DNA of 6,541 nucleotides from an uncultured Chloroflexota bacterium (GCA_903938075.1 CAJABS010000017.1:1-6541); one strand, 5' to 3'. Shown: positions 1 to 6,541, numbered from the stretch's first letter. Notes: generated by a model not told the origin, from the sequence alone. A program made the numbers and translations.

Positions 1-1409
1 AGGTGGTTCGTCGGCTCGTCGAGCAGGAGCAGGTTCGCAGGCATAAGGCCGAGAATCGCCAGCTCCAGCCGGCTGCGCTCACCACCGGAGAGCACCGCGA
101 CCTCCTTCCCCACCGCATCACCGCGGAAGAGGAACTTTGCAAGGTGCGCCCGCGCCTCTGAAACCTCTACAGGCACAGCGGTGCGCAACGCCTCAAGCAC
201 CGTTGCTCCGTGCAACCCTGCGGCACGAACCTGGGCGAGATAGCCAGGAACGACACCACCGGCAATCTCTACGTTTCCATCGAGTACCGGCAAGAGGCCT
301 GCGATGGTCTTGAGCAGTGTGGATTTTCCCGCACCGTTCGGACCAACGATGCCCACACGTTCGCCGCGACGAAGAGCGAGGCTGCGGGCACGGGTGATCT
401 CAACCTGCGCTGGCTCTCGGTATCCGATCGATGCTTCGCTCAACCGCAGCGGCTCAGCTGGGCCTCGGCCAGCACCTTCTGCTGCAATCGAGAGGGTGGC
501 CGCCTTCCGCTCGCGAACCACGGGCTCAATCGCCGCCAGACGGCGCTCATGCTCGTGCATCTTTGCGTACTTGCGATGGCTTCGATAGGTCTGAATGAGT
601 TCACGCTCGCGTGCAATCTCTTTCTCACGGCGATCGGCGTCGCGCTCGTCACCCTCATCCGCAGCACCGCGCTGTTTCGCATAGGCGCTGTAGTCGCCAC
701 GGAACCGGGTGACGTGATGCGCGCGAACCTCCCAGACGCGATCAATGACAGCGTCAAGGAAGGCGCGATCGTGGCTGGCAACGATGAGTGCGCCGTTGCG
801 TGCGCGCAGCGCACCTTCGAGCCACTCGATCGCCTGAATGTCGAGATGGTTCGTCGGCTCGTCGAGGAGCAGCAGGTCGGGGTCGGCGATCACCAACCGC
901 GCCAGGGCGACGCGAGTCTGCTCCCCTCCGGAGAGGCGTGCGGGAGCCTCACTGTGCCGTGCCGTTGGGAAGCCGAGCCCTCGGAGCGCCGCACCGACTC
1001 GATCTTCCAGGGCATAGCCATCTGCGGCATCAAACTTCGTCCGCGCCTCGGCGTATTCGGTTGAGGCGGCGCGCCCATCGAGCTCCATCTCACGAAGCGC
1101 GGCGGCGAGGGAGACGATCTCGGCGGCACCGCCGATGACGGCGTCTGTGAGTGTTGCAGCGTTCAGTAGCTCGGGGTCCTGCGCCGACTCTTGCGCAAGC
1201 AGGTTGATGCGCAGCCCCTTGGCATGCTGCACGCGGCCCTGGTCGGGAGACTCAAGCCCAGCGACCATCTTGAGGAGGGTCGTCTTCCCTGCCCCGTTCG
1301 GGCCGACGAGGCCGATGCGCTCGCCCGCAGCGACGCTGAGCGTCACCTCATCAAGGATGACGGCGGCACCGATCTCGCGACGAACATCGCTCAACGTGAT
1401 GATGCTCAT
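1..1409 (-). CDS. ABC-F family ATP-binding protein (3' end beyond window)
   Basis: This is a soluble protein with two ABC ATPase domains and no membrane segments, the layout of ABC-F proteins. Those act on the ribosome (translation factors or antibiotic-resistance proteins) rather than in transport. The frame is open from ATG at 1409 to the left edge: 469 full codons plus two bases. Domain 1 has Walker A GPNGAGKT (36-43), signature LSGGEQTR (159-166), Walker B with D183-E184 and the H-loop SHD (212-214). A charged, Arg/Glu-rich linker (about 245-320) is where ABC-F proteins carry the tRNA-interaction motif. Domain 2 has Walker A GPNGAGKS (356-363), signature LSGGERSR (440-447) and Walker B D464-E465. 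The second H-loop and the C-terminus lie outside the window. The ATG overlaps the mutM stop as ATGA and has a good ribosome binding site, so translation is probably coupled. The short insert in domain 1 argues against an EttA-type arm, but I cannot assign the subfamily. Confidence 0.95.
   Translation of the reverse strand, partial: MSIITLSDVRREIGAAVILDEVTLSVAAGERIGLVGPNGAGKTTLLKMVAGLESPDQGRVQHAKGLRINLLAQESAQDPELLNAATLTDAVIGGAAEIVSLAAALREMELDGRAASTEYAEARTKFDAADGYALEDRVGAALRGLGFPTARHSEAPARLSGGEQTRVALARLVIADPDLLLLDEPTNHLDIQAIEWLEGALRARNGALIVASHDRAFLDAVIDRVWEVRAHHVTRFRGDYSAYAKQRGAADEGDERDADRREKEIARERELIQTYRSHRKYAKMHEHERRLAAIEPVVRERKAATLSIAAEGAGRGPAEPLRLSEASIGYREPAQVEITRARSLALRRGERVGIVGPNGAGKSTLLKTIAGLLPVLDGNVEIAGGVVPGYLAQVRAAGLHGATVLEALRTAVPVEVSEARAHLAKFLFRGDAVGKEVAVLSGGERSRLELAILGLMPANLLLLDEPTNH
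4..23. repeat. 20-bp exact repeat within the ABC-F gene, copy 2
   Basis: Identical over 20 bases to 847-866. Both copies encode the Walker B to D-loop stretch DEPTNH of the two ATPase domains. It reflects the internal domain duplication and is not a mobile repeat. Confidence 0.7.
847..866. repeat. 20-bp exact repeat within the ABC-F gene, copy 1
   Basis: Partner of the copy at 4-23, in the Walker B region of the first ATPase domain. The 20 bases include synonymous positions, so codon choice has stayed the same in both halves. Confidence 0.7.
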
Positions 1410-2401
1410 GCCGCCTCTCCCTGGCGAGCCGAACGTCGACGTGCCGCAGCGCGTTCGCTTCGTGTTGCACCGACCGTCTCTGGGGTAACTCGCTCACTCC
1501 AACGTGGCCCTCGAACGGCGCGCGTCGCCACGGATCGAGCTGCGCCGCGTGGCGGTCGCTGGCAGGTTCGGCAGACGTGGGTGCCCCGCCCACCAACAAC
1601 TACGCGCTGAATTGTGGCGCCACAACGGTGGCACGGCTCACCGGTCCGCTGATAGACGTCGAGTCGCTCTTGCATCTCCCCGTCACCATCTGGCGCCGTG
1701 TAGTCGTTGATTGAGGAGCCGCGCGCCGCAACGGCCTCGCTCAGCACGCCGACGATGGCGAGGTGCAGCGCATCGAGCTGCTCCGGGCGCAGCCTGTTCG
1801 CAGGGGTGAGCGGATGGATCTGTGCGCGCCAGAGTGCCTCGTCGGCGTAGATGTTGCCGATCCCAACGATGCAGCGTTGATCAAGAAGGAGGCTCTTGAT
1901 CCGCGTTGCACGGTGCGCAATCAGTAAACGCAGTGCGGCGGCGGTGAAGGCGGCTGCAAGCGGCTCAACGCCATGGTCGGCGAGAAGCGGCGGAGAGTGC
2001 GGATCAAGGCTCGAAGCGGCCTCACCGTCCACTCGCTCAGCGACGAGCGCTACACGCCCAAACGCACGAACATCTCGGAAGCGAATCTCGCGACCATCGC
2101 CCAGCGCGAGCGAGAGGCGTACATACGGGTCTGTCGCTCCCCCCGCTGGCATCACCAGCAGCTGCCCCGTCATGCGCAAGTGCACGAGCAGCAGAATCCC
2201 ACCAGAGAGTTCCACAATGATCCACTTTGCACGGCGACGCGCACCGAGAATACGTCGGCCACGAACCGCCTCAGTGAACGAGGGAGCATCAGGGGTCGAG
2301 AGGTTTCGCTCGCGGAAGACGTGTGCACCTGTAATCGTCGCGCCACTGACGAGTCGCGCGAGATCACGAACGACAGTTTCTACCTCAGGAAGCTCAGGCA
2401 C
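1406..2401 (-). CDS. mutM: Formamidopyrimidine-DNA glycosylase (8-oxoguanine glycosylase / AP lyase) with extended C-terminal tail
   Basis: MutM (Fpg) removes 8-oxoguanine and ring-opened purines from DNA and cleaves the abasic site by beta,delta-elimination. The N-terminus MPELPEVETV gives the catalytic Pro2 and Glu3. Lys59 fits the conserved beta-hairpin lysine. Met77, Arg112 and Phe114 match the residue trio that fills the space of the flipped base. The helix-two-turn-helix stretch around 169-197 contains GIGNIYADEAL. The zinc finger is complete (Cys257, Cys260, Cys277, Cys280), with the conserved Arg272 in its loop. The start is GTG at 2401. It is fixed because proline must follow the initiator directly, and it overlaps the end of polA by 8 bp with no strong ribosome binding site, which suggests translational coupling. 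At 331 residues it is longer than the usual roughly 270-290. The excess is an Arg-rich tail (282-331) after the zinc finger, with 13 Arg and 4 Glu. Confidence 0.97.
   Translation of the reverse strand: MPELPEVETVVRDLARLVSGATITGAHVFRERNLSTPDAPSFTEAVRGRRILGARRRAKWIIVELSGGILLLVHLRMTGQLLVMPAGGATDPYVRLSLALGDGREIRFRDVRAFGRVALVAERVDGEAASSLDPHSPPLLADHGVEPLAAAFTAAALRLLIAHRATRIKSLLLDQRCIVGIGNIYADEALWRAQIHPLTPANRLRPEQLDALHLAIVGVLSEAVAARGSSINDYTAPDGDGEMQERLDVYQRTGEPCHRCGATIQRVVVGGRGTHVCRTCQRPPRGAARSVATRAVRGPRWSERVTPETVGATRSERAAARRRSARQGEAA
1414..1422 (-). promoter_or_regulatory. Ribosome binding site of the ABC-F gene
   Basis: The minus strand reads AGGGAGAGG, ending 4 nt before the ATG at 1409. It lies inside the last codons of mutM and supports both the chosen start and independent reinitiation on the coupled message. 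Confidence 0.65.
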
Positions 2402-5252
2402 GAGCGGACCACGGCTTCATCTCGTCCCATCGCGGGCCACTCTTCACCTCAACGGTAAGCGGCACATCAAGTGCAAGCGCCCCCTCCATCGTCTCCACGA
2501 GAATTGGCACGAGGCGATCCACCTCACCGTTCGGCACCTCCAGCAGCAGTTCGTCGTGCACCTGCAGCACGAGTCGTGCCTTGAGCCCCGCCTCTGCAAG
2601 ACGTGGCGCTAAGCGGATCATGGCGATCTTGATGACATCGGCAGCGGTGCCTTGAATTGGATGGTTGATCGCAGCGCGCTCCCCTGCCGCACGCAGCGCA
2701 GGATTCCCCGCTCGCAGCTCTGGAATCGGCCGACGACGCCCGAGCTGTGTCGTCACAGAACCGTTCGTGCGCGCCTCCTCCTTGATCGTGTCGATGTAGC
2801 GACGAATGCCCGGATAGCGCTCGAAGTAGCCAGCGATGAACGACTTCGCCGCATCGCGAGAGATGCCCGCACGCGTGGCCAAGCCAAAGTCGCCCATGCC
2901 GTAGGCGATTCCGAAGTTGACCATCTTCGCCATGGCACGCTCATCGGCGTCCACGTCGGCGGCGGGCTTTCCGAGCACGCGGGCGGCGGTCGCACGGTGA
3001 ATATCCTCGCCAGCGGCGAAGGCGGCGATCAGGTGCTCGTCGCGGGTGACGTGCGCCAAGATGCGCAGTTCAATCTGGCTATAGTCCGCCGCCACCAGGG
3101 TGTTCCCCTTCTCCGCAATGAAGGTGTTGCGGATCTTGCGGCCGAGGGCGGTGCGGATCGGAATGTTCTGCAGATTCGGATCAGTCGAGCTGAGTCGCCC
3201 CGTTGCCGCCACCGCCTGTTGGAAGGTGGTGTGCACGCGGCCGTCACCCTCAACGAGCTTCGGCAGCGCCTCAACGTACGTGCTCTGGAGCTTTGAGACG
3301 GTGCGCCACTCCATGGCGATCCCAACGATCGGATGCTCCCCCTGGATCTCCTCGAGCACGCTCGCGTCAGTTGACCAGGCACCTGTCTTTGTCTTCTTCC
3401 CTTTCGGTAGGTTCAGCTCCACGAAGAGGAGTTCACCGAGCTGCTTTGGTGAGCCGAGGGCCACGGCATGACCAACCACGCGCTCCGCCTCACGCTCGAG
3501 GCGGGTGATCTCAGCCCCAAACGCGGTGCTCAGCTCACTCAGCGCCGATCGATCAATGGCGACGCCGGCGATCTCCATGCGCGCGAGCACCTCAACAAGC
3601 GGCAGTTCAATCTCACGATAAAGACGGAGCGTTCCTGCCTCGCGCAACTCTTCCGCGAGCGGCCCACGCGACGCTCGCGTAACAAGCGCGGCAAGAACCG
3701 CCTCCTGCAGTGGCTCGAGTCGGTCAGGAAGATCGGCGCCCAGGCGTGCAGAGGCAACCTCCACCAGTCCGGGGTTACGCATCGTGACATTCGCAATCCA
3801 GGTGCCGAGCGCAACGTCATCAATGAGGCGTGGCGAAGACTCAGGCCGAATGCTCACCATGGCACCAATCAGACCCTTCACACCGAGGCCGGCGATCTCA
3901 CGCTTTGAGCTCGCAAGCGATTCAAGAAGCGCATGCACCACGGCACCATCATCGGCGGCGAGAATGGTGCCCGCGTCATCGACGATGGCGATCGCGAGTT
4001 CGGCCTCTGGCCCACGCCGGTCCGCACCCACGCCGCCGATGGCAAGGTGCCCCTCTGCCGAAAGGCCGCGGAACGCATCTCGCGCCTCGTTGACCGCGCC
4101 CAGCACGCGAACCCCTGCGGCGGCAAGATCGCCGCGCTTCACCTGTTCGATCTTGGAGTGCGCATCGGACTCATCTGCAGAGGTGCTCTCCGCCTGCGTC
4201 GACCGACCAGCGGCGGCATTCCCCGCCGTCACCGCATCAAAGTTGAATCCAAGTTGCAGATCGCTCGAAGCGGCAACCTTCGGTGCAGCCTTTGCGGTTG
4301 GTGCGGCAGAGCCTCGGAGCGCAGCACCCGCCGCTGCGGCACTGACCGCAGCATTCGCTGCGACACGGTCTTCGCCGGCAAGTGGCGGGAGGCGCTGTGC
4401 CAGAGCGCGAAATTCAAGGTCGCGGAAGAGGGCGAGTGCCGCTTCGCGGTCGTACACCCCAATCTCGCCACCCGTGGCCGGCAGGGCGAGTGGTGCATCG
4501 CGGTCGATGGTCATCAATCCCTGCCCCGCAAATGCTGCGTCGCGGTTTGCAGCGAGCGCTTCGCGGATGCGTACCGGTTCAACCTCATCAAGGCGGCTGT
4601 ACAACTGCTCAAGAGAGCCGAAGGTGGAGATCAACTTTGAGGCGGTCTTCTCGCCCACACCAGGAACGCCTGGAATGTTGTCGGAGCTGTCGCCCTTGAG
4701 CGACTTGAAGTCAACCATCTGCTCTGGGGTGAGACCGTACCGCGCGAAGACTCGTTCTGGGTCGTATTCAACGATCGCATCGGCTCCACCCTTGGCGGTA
4801 TGCATCAGATGCACCTTCTTGGTGACCAGCTGCAGCATGTCGAGGTCACCCGAGACGATGTGCACCTCCCAGCCGTCGCGCTCTGCGGCGGTGGCGATGG
4901 TGCCAATGACGTCATCTGCTTCGTAACCCGTTGCCTCAAGGAGCGGCAGCCCTAGCGCGGCGACAAGGTCACGAACGATCGGTACCTGGGAGCGAAGCTC
5001 GTCGGGCATCGACGGCCGCTGCGCCTTATATGCGGGGAACCGCTCGTGCCGATAGGTGGTGCCCGGCGCATCAAAGGCCACGATGGCGCGCTCAGGATCG
5101 ACGTCGGTCATCGTGCGCAGCAGGATGCTGGTGAAGCCGTACGCCGCATTTGTGAGCTGGCCGCGGCTATTCGTGAGCGGGGGCAGCGCGTGGAAGGCGC
5201 GATAGATCAGCCCATAGGCATCAACGAGGAGGAGTCGGCGCTTGGTTGGCAT
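2394..5252 (-). CDS. polA: DNA polymerase I (5' nuclease plus polymerase; proofreading domain degenerate)
   Basis: Family A polymerase that fills gaps in excision repair and removes RNA primers. At 952 residues it is slightly longer than E. coli PolA. The 5' nuclease domain (1-290) carries metal-binding acidic residues Asp11, Asp61, Glu111, Asp113, Asp114, Asp136, Asp138, Asp188 and Asp191, and the helix-hairpin-helix GVPGVGEKTASKL. An Ala-rich linker (about 290-378) follows. Next is a 3'-5' exonuclease-like region (380-535) where the expected DxE of motif Exo I is absent. The polymerase domain (540-952) has TGRLSSTDPNLQNIPIR, motif A DYSQIELR (Asp723, Glu728), motif B with Arg772, Lys776, Phe780 and Tyr784, and motif C QVHDE (897-901). 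All polymerase catalytic residues look intact. The ATG at 5252 is the only ATG, GTG or TTG in frame after the upstream stop. No clear ribosome binding site precedes it. It is followed by overlapping mutM, a frequent repair-gene neighbour. Confidence 0.98.
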   Translation of the reverse strand: MPTKRRLLLVDAYGLIYRAFHALPPLTNSRGQLTNAAYGFTSILLRTMTDVDPERAIVAFDAPGTTYRHERFPAYKAQRPSMPDELRSQVPIVRDLVAALGLPLLEATGYEADDVIGTIATAAERDGWEVHIVSGDLDMLQLVTKKVHLMHTAKGGADAIVEYDPERVFARYGLTPEQMVDFKSLKGDSSDNIPGVPGVGEKTASKLISTFGSLEQLYSRLDEVEPVRIREALAANRDAAFAGQGLMTIDRDAPLALPATGGEIGVYDREAALALFRDLEFRALAQRLPPLAGEDRVAANAAVSAAAAGAALRGSAAPTAKAAPKVAASSDLQLGFNFDAVTAGNAAAGRSTQAESTSADESDAHSKIEQVKRGDLAAAGVRVLGAVNEARDAFRGLSAEGHLAIGGVGADRRGPEAELAIAIVDDAGTILAADDGAVVHALLESLASSKREIAGLGVKGLIGAMVSIRPESSPRLIDDVALGTWIANVTMRNPGLVEVASARLGADLPDRLEPLQEAVLAALVTRASRGPLAEELREAGTLRLYREIELPLVEVLARMEIAGVAIDRSALSELSTAFGAEITRLEREAERVVGHAVALGSPKQLGELLFVELNLPKGKKTKTGAWSTDASVLEEIQGEHPIVGIAMEWRTVSKLQSTYVEALPKLVEGDGRVHTTFQQAVAATGRLSSTDPNLQNIPIRTALGRKIRNTFIAEKGNTLVAADYSQIELRILAHVTRDEHLIAAFAAGEDIHRATAARVLGKPAADVDADERAMAKMVNFGIAYGMGDFGLATRAGISRDAAKSFIAGYFERYPGIRRYIDTIKEEARTNGSVTTQLGRRRPIPELRAGNPALRAAGERAAINHPIQGTAADVIKIAMIRLAPRLAEAGLKARLVLQVHDELLLEVPNGEVDRLVPILVETMEGALALDVPLTVEVKSGPRWDEMKPWSARA

Positions 5253-5288
5253 ACCGCGAGGGTACCGCAGGAGTGCAGAGCCCTTCGG
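5253..5288 (-). other. Short gap between the membrane-protein gene and polA
   Basis: These 36 bp contain no recognisable promoter, terminator or strong ribosome binding site. The minus strand has the hexamer GCGGTA twice, 5 nt apart (5263-5268 and 5252-5257), the second running into the polA start codon. The gap is exactly 12 sense codons in the same frame as both flanking genes, so only the TAG at 5291-5289 separates the two reading frames. Confidence 0.6.
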
Positions 5289-5771
5289 CTAGGCGCGACG
5301 CCTCCGCACGCTCACGAACACCACCGCAAGGCTCCCTAGCAGTAGAAGGAGTGCGGCCCCAGAGGCGATGACGGCGGCATCTAGCGTCCCAGACTCGAGG
5401 AGCACACCGGTCGTTCCGTCTGCTTTGACATCCATGGAAGCTTCGGGGGCCAGGCTCGCTCCGACGAGTTCGCCCCCAGACTCCATTCGCACTGCGCTCG
5501 CAGTGCCGCCCGCAATCTGACCAGCGACGCCCCCAAGAAGGAGTGCCGCGGAGAGCGCGGCACCCGCGAGGGCACCACGCGGCGCGGCGCTCACCCATCC
5601 GAAGAGGGTTGACCGCCAGCCACTCGCAGCACGTTGGGCACGAGCCTCGGCGATCTGTGCGATCTCGCTGCGCAGCGCGGGGCTGGCAAAAGGGTCACGG
5701 GCGCGGCGGGGCTCACTGGCGCGATAGGCGCTCAGCGGATCGTGCTCAGGGGTACCAGCGGCGTCACTCAT
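5289..5771 (-). CDS. Small two-pass membrane protein, putative partner or anti-sigma factor of the adjacent sigma factor
   Basis: I do not recognise a family for this 160-residue protein. It has a charged N-terminal part of about 60 residues, presumably cytoplasmic and partly helical (34-50 is rich in Ala, Glu and Arg). A first membrane segment lies at about 66-90. An outside loop of about 40 residues (91-130) is rich in Gly, Ser, Ala and acidic residues. A second membrane segment at about 131-155 is followed by a terminal RRRRA, which by the positive-inside rule puts the C-terminus in the cytoplasm. There are no Cys residues, so it lacks the HxxxCxxC zinc motif of many anti-sigma factors. 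Its ATG overlaps the sigma gene stop (ATGAGTGA, 8 bp) and has a ribosome binding site. The gene pair sigma factor plus membrane protein is the classic layout for an ECF sigma factor and its anti-sigma factor, so that role is inferred from position only. It could instead be an unrelated envelope protein. Confidence 0.85.
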   Translation of the reverse strand: MSDAAGTPEHDPLSAYRASEPRRARDPFASPALRSEIAQIAEARAQRAASGWRSTLFGWVSAAPRGALAGAALSAALLLGGVAGQIAGGTASAVRMESGGELVGASLAPEASMDVKADGTTGVLLESGTLDAAVIASGAALLLLLGSLAVVFVSVRRRRA

Positions 5772-6426
5772 CTCGCTCTCCCAACGATAACGGGGCGCTA
5801 GCGGTTCCCGGCCGCAGGTCGGCGAGGAGGCGGCGCAGCTCTTCGCGCCCCCGGCTGATGCGGCTCTTGATGGTCCCCACCGATACCCCCGTCAGCTCAG
5901 CGATCTCCGCATAGTCGTAGCCATCGACGTCGTAGAGGAGGATCGCTCGGCGCCGCTCCTCTGGGATCGCCCCGAGGGCGGACGCCAAGGCGGCGGCGAG
6001 TTCGCTCGCCTCGGCACGCTGCGCTGGGTCAGAGGTCGCTCCCGCTTGCGGCTCTGCCGCGGTGCGTTCGCGATGCGCACCCTCCCCCGCCTCCTCGTGC
6101 GTGTCGCTGGCGAACGGGAGCGTCGGGTGTCGGCGCTCACGGCGCATCAGGTCGCGCGCGGCGTTCTCCACGATCCGTACAAACCAGCCCCGAAGGTTCG
6201 TCGGCGCAACGCGGTCAAGGGAGCGGTAGGCGGAGATGAGTCCCGCCTGCAGGGCGTCGTCGGCGCTCGCCTCACTCCCCGTGATGCGCAGCGCCATCCG
6301 CCAGGCGAGATCGAGGTCGGGGGTGAAGAGATCGCGGAAGGCGTCCTGGGAGCCCGCCCGGGCTGCTGCGAGCAGCGCCGTACGCTCAGCCCCCTCGCCT
6401 CCACCTGGTCTGCCGCTGCGCTTCAT
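5764..6426 (-). CDS. ECF-type (sigma-70 family, group 4) RNA polymerase sigma factor
   Basis: This protein would direct RNA polymerase to a special set of promoters. It is 220 residues long with only the two domains kept by ECF sigma factors. Sigma-2 spans about 17-100: region 2.2 is around ASADDALQAGLISAYRSL and region 2.4 around RGWFVRIVENAARDLMRR. A charged linker (about 101-142) separates it from sigma-4 (about 143-202). The helix-turn-helix there (about 170-196) includes YAEIAELTGVSVGTIKSRISRG, which contacts the -35 element. The start at 6426 is well fixed: an in-frame TAG lies 10 codons upstream with no ATG, GTG or TTG between. The ribosome binding site is weak (AGG 3 nt before the ATG). 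Its 3' end overlaps the membrane-protein gene by 8 bp. Regulon and stimulus cannot be read from sequence, and I see no ECF-like GGAAC element in front of it, so autoregulation is not supported here. Confidence 0.93.
   Translation of the reverse strand: MKRSGRPGGGEGAERTALLAAARAGSQDAFRDLFTPDLDLAWRMALRITGSEASADDALQAGLISAYRSLDRVAPTNLRGWFVRIVENAARDLMRRERRHPTLPFASDTHEEAGEGAHRERTAAEPQAGATSDPAQRAEASELAAALASALGAIPEERRRAILLYDVDGYDYAEIAELTGVSVGTIKSRISRGREELRRLLADLRPGTASAPLSLGERDE
5776..5782 (-). promoter_or_regulatory. Ribosome binding site of the small membrane-protein gene
   Basis: The minus strand reads GGGAGAG, ending 4 nt before the ATG at 5771. It lies inside the 3' end of the sigma factor gene and supports this start and translation coupled to the sigma gene. 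Confidence 0.6.
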
Positions 6427-6461
6427 GTGCCTAGTGTGCCGCGCCGCTAGGATCTACGTGT
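6427..6461. promoter_or_regulatory. Divergent 35-bp region between the sigma gene and tRNA-Leu
   Basis: Any promoter for the tRNA must lie here or within the start of the sigma gene, and any promoter for the sigma gene must lie here or across the tRNA gene. On the plus strand TAGGAT (6448-6453) matches the -10 consensus at four of six positions and sits about 8 bp before the mature tRNA 5' end. No convincing -35 at proper spacing is seen. On the minus strand no clear ECF-type or housekeeping promoter is visible. Confidence 0.35.
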
Positions 6462-6541
6462 GCCGAAGTGGCGAAATGGCAGACGCAACCGACTCAAAAT
6501 CGGTCGACTGAAAGGTCATGTGGGTTCGACTCCCACCTTCG
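6462..6541 (+). tRNA. tRNA-Leu, anticodon CAA (3' end cut by window edge)
   Basis: It reads codon UUG. The 5' acceptor strand GCCGAAG (6462-6468) pairs with CTTCG at 6537-6541, and the last two pairing bases, the discriminator and any CCA lie outside the window. The D stem is GCG (6471-6473) with CGC (6484-6486), and its loop has the conserved GG (6478-6479). The anticodon stem ACCGA/TCGGT (6488-6492, 6500-6504) encloses a CTCAAAA loop with anticodon CAA at 6495-6497. The long variable arm (6505-6519) forms GACT/GGTC around GAAA, the class II shape typical of leucine tRNAs. The T arm is GTGGG, loop TTCGACT, CCCAC (6520-6536). The body closely resembles E. coli leuX as I remember it. Confidence 0.96.

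Noticed and set aside
210..1064. Open frame of 284 codons on the plus strand opposite the ABC-F gene
   Set aside because: The minus-strand frame carries every ABC ATPase motif, and the plus-strand product resembles nothing known to me.
3784..4926. Long open frame of 380 codons on the plus strand, antisense to polA
   Set aside because: Composition is Ser/Arg/Ala/Pro-rich with no recognisable domain, and it lies wholly opposite a conserved polA reading frame. It is a GC-driven shadow frame.
5279..5290. Small inverted repeat AGCC-cttc-GGCT at the end of the membrane-protein gene
   Set aside because: A 4-bp stem with no T-run on either strand is too weak to be a terminator.
6462..6541. tRNA-Leu as an integration site for a mobile element
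   Set aside because: tRNA-Leu genes are often used this way, but the window shows no integrase, no repeated tRNA 3' end and no foreign-looking DNA. The 3' end itself is outside the window.
1..6541. CRISPR arrays, insertion sequences, phage or defence genes
   Set aside because: Reading both strands showed no spaced repeats, transposase motifs or terminal inverted repeats. All long conserved frames are housekeeping or regulatory genes.

Overview
This window reads as ordinary, compact bacterial chromosome of fairly high GC content. Five protein genes lie head to tail on the minus strand. A tRNA gene on the plus strand is cut by the right edge. No phage, insertion sequence, CRISPR array or toxin-type element is visible. 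The polA-mutM adjacency, a Taq-like PolA without proofreading residues, tight gene overlaps and a GTG start would fit a Chloroflexota-like or other deep-branching high-GC bacterium. That taxonomic guess is weak and rests on impression, not on a search.

Layout in the direction of transcription of the minus-strand genes, from right to left. An ECF-type RNA polymerase sigma factor (6426-5764) overlaps by 8 bp a 160-residue protein with two predicted membrane segments (5771-5289), a plausible membrane partner or anti-sigma factor. After 36 bp comes DNA polymerase I (polA, 5252-2394). It overlaps by 8 bp the formamidopyrimidine-DNA glycosylase gene (mutM, 2401-1406), which has a GTG start and an unusual Arg-rich tail. 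mutM overlaps by 4 bp (ATGA) an ABC-F family ATPase (1409 to the left edge, incomplete). Diverging from the sigma gene, 35 bp away, is tRNA-Leu(CAA) at 6462-6541, which lacks only the last bases of its acceptor stem.

MutM excises oxidised purines such as 8-oxoguanine and cuts the strand, and PolA fills and repairs such gaps, so their coupling makes a base-excision-repair unit. The ABC-F protein probably acts on ribosomes and is unrelated in chemistry, though translationally coupled. The most interesting question is whether the sigma factor and its membrane partner are co-transcribed with these repair genes and control them. The window shows no terminator and only 36 bp at the one gap, so co-transcription is possible but unproven. 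The window has no intergenic stretch longer than 36 bp.
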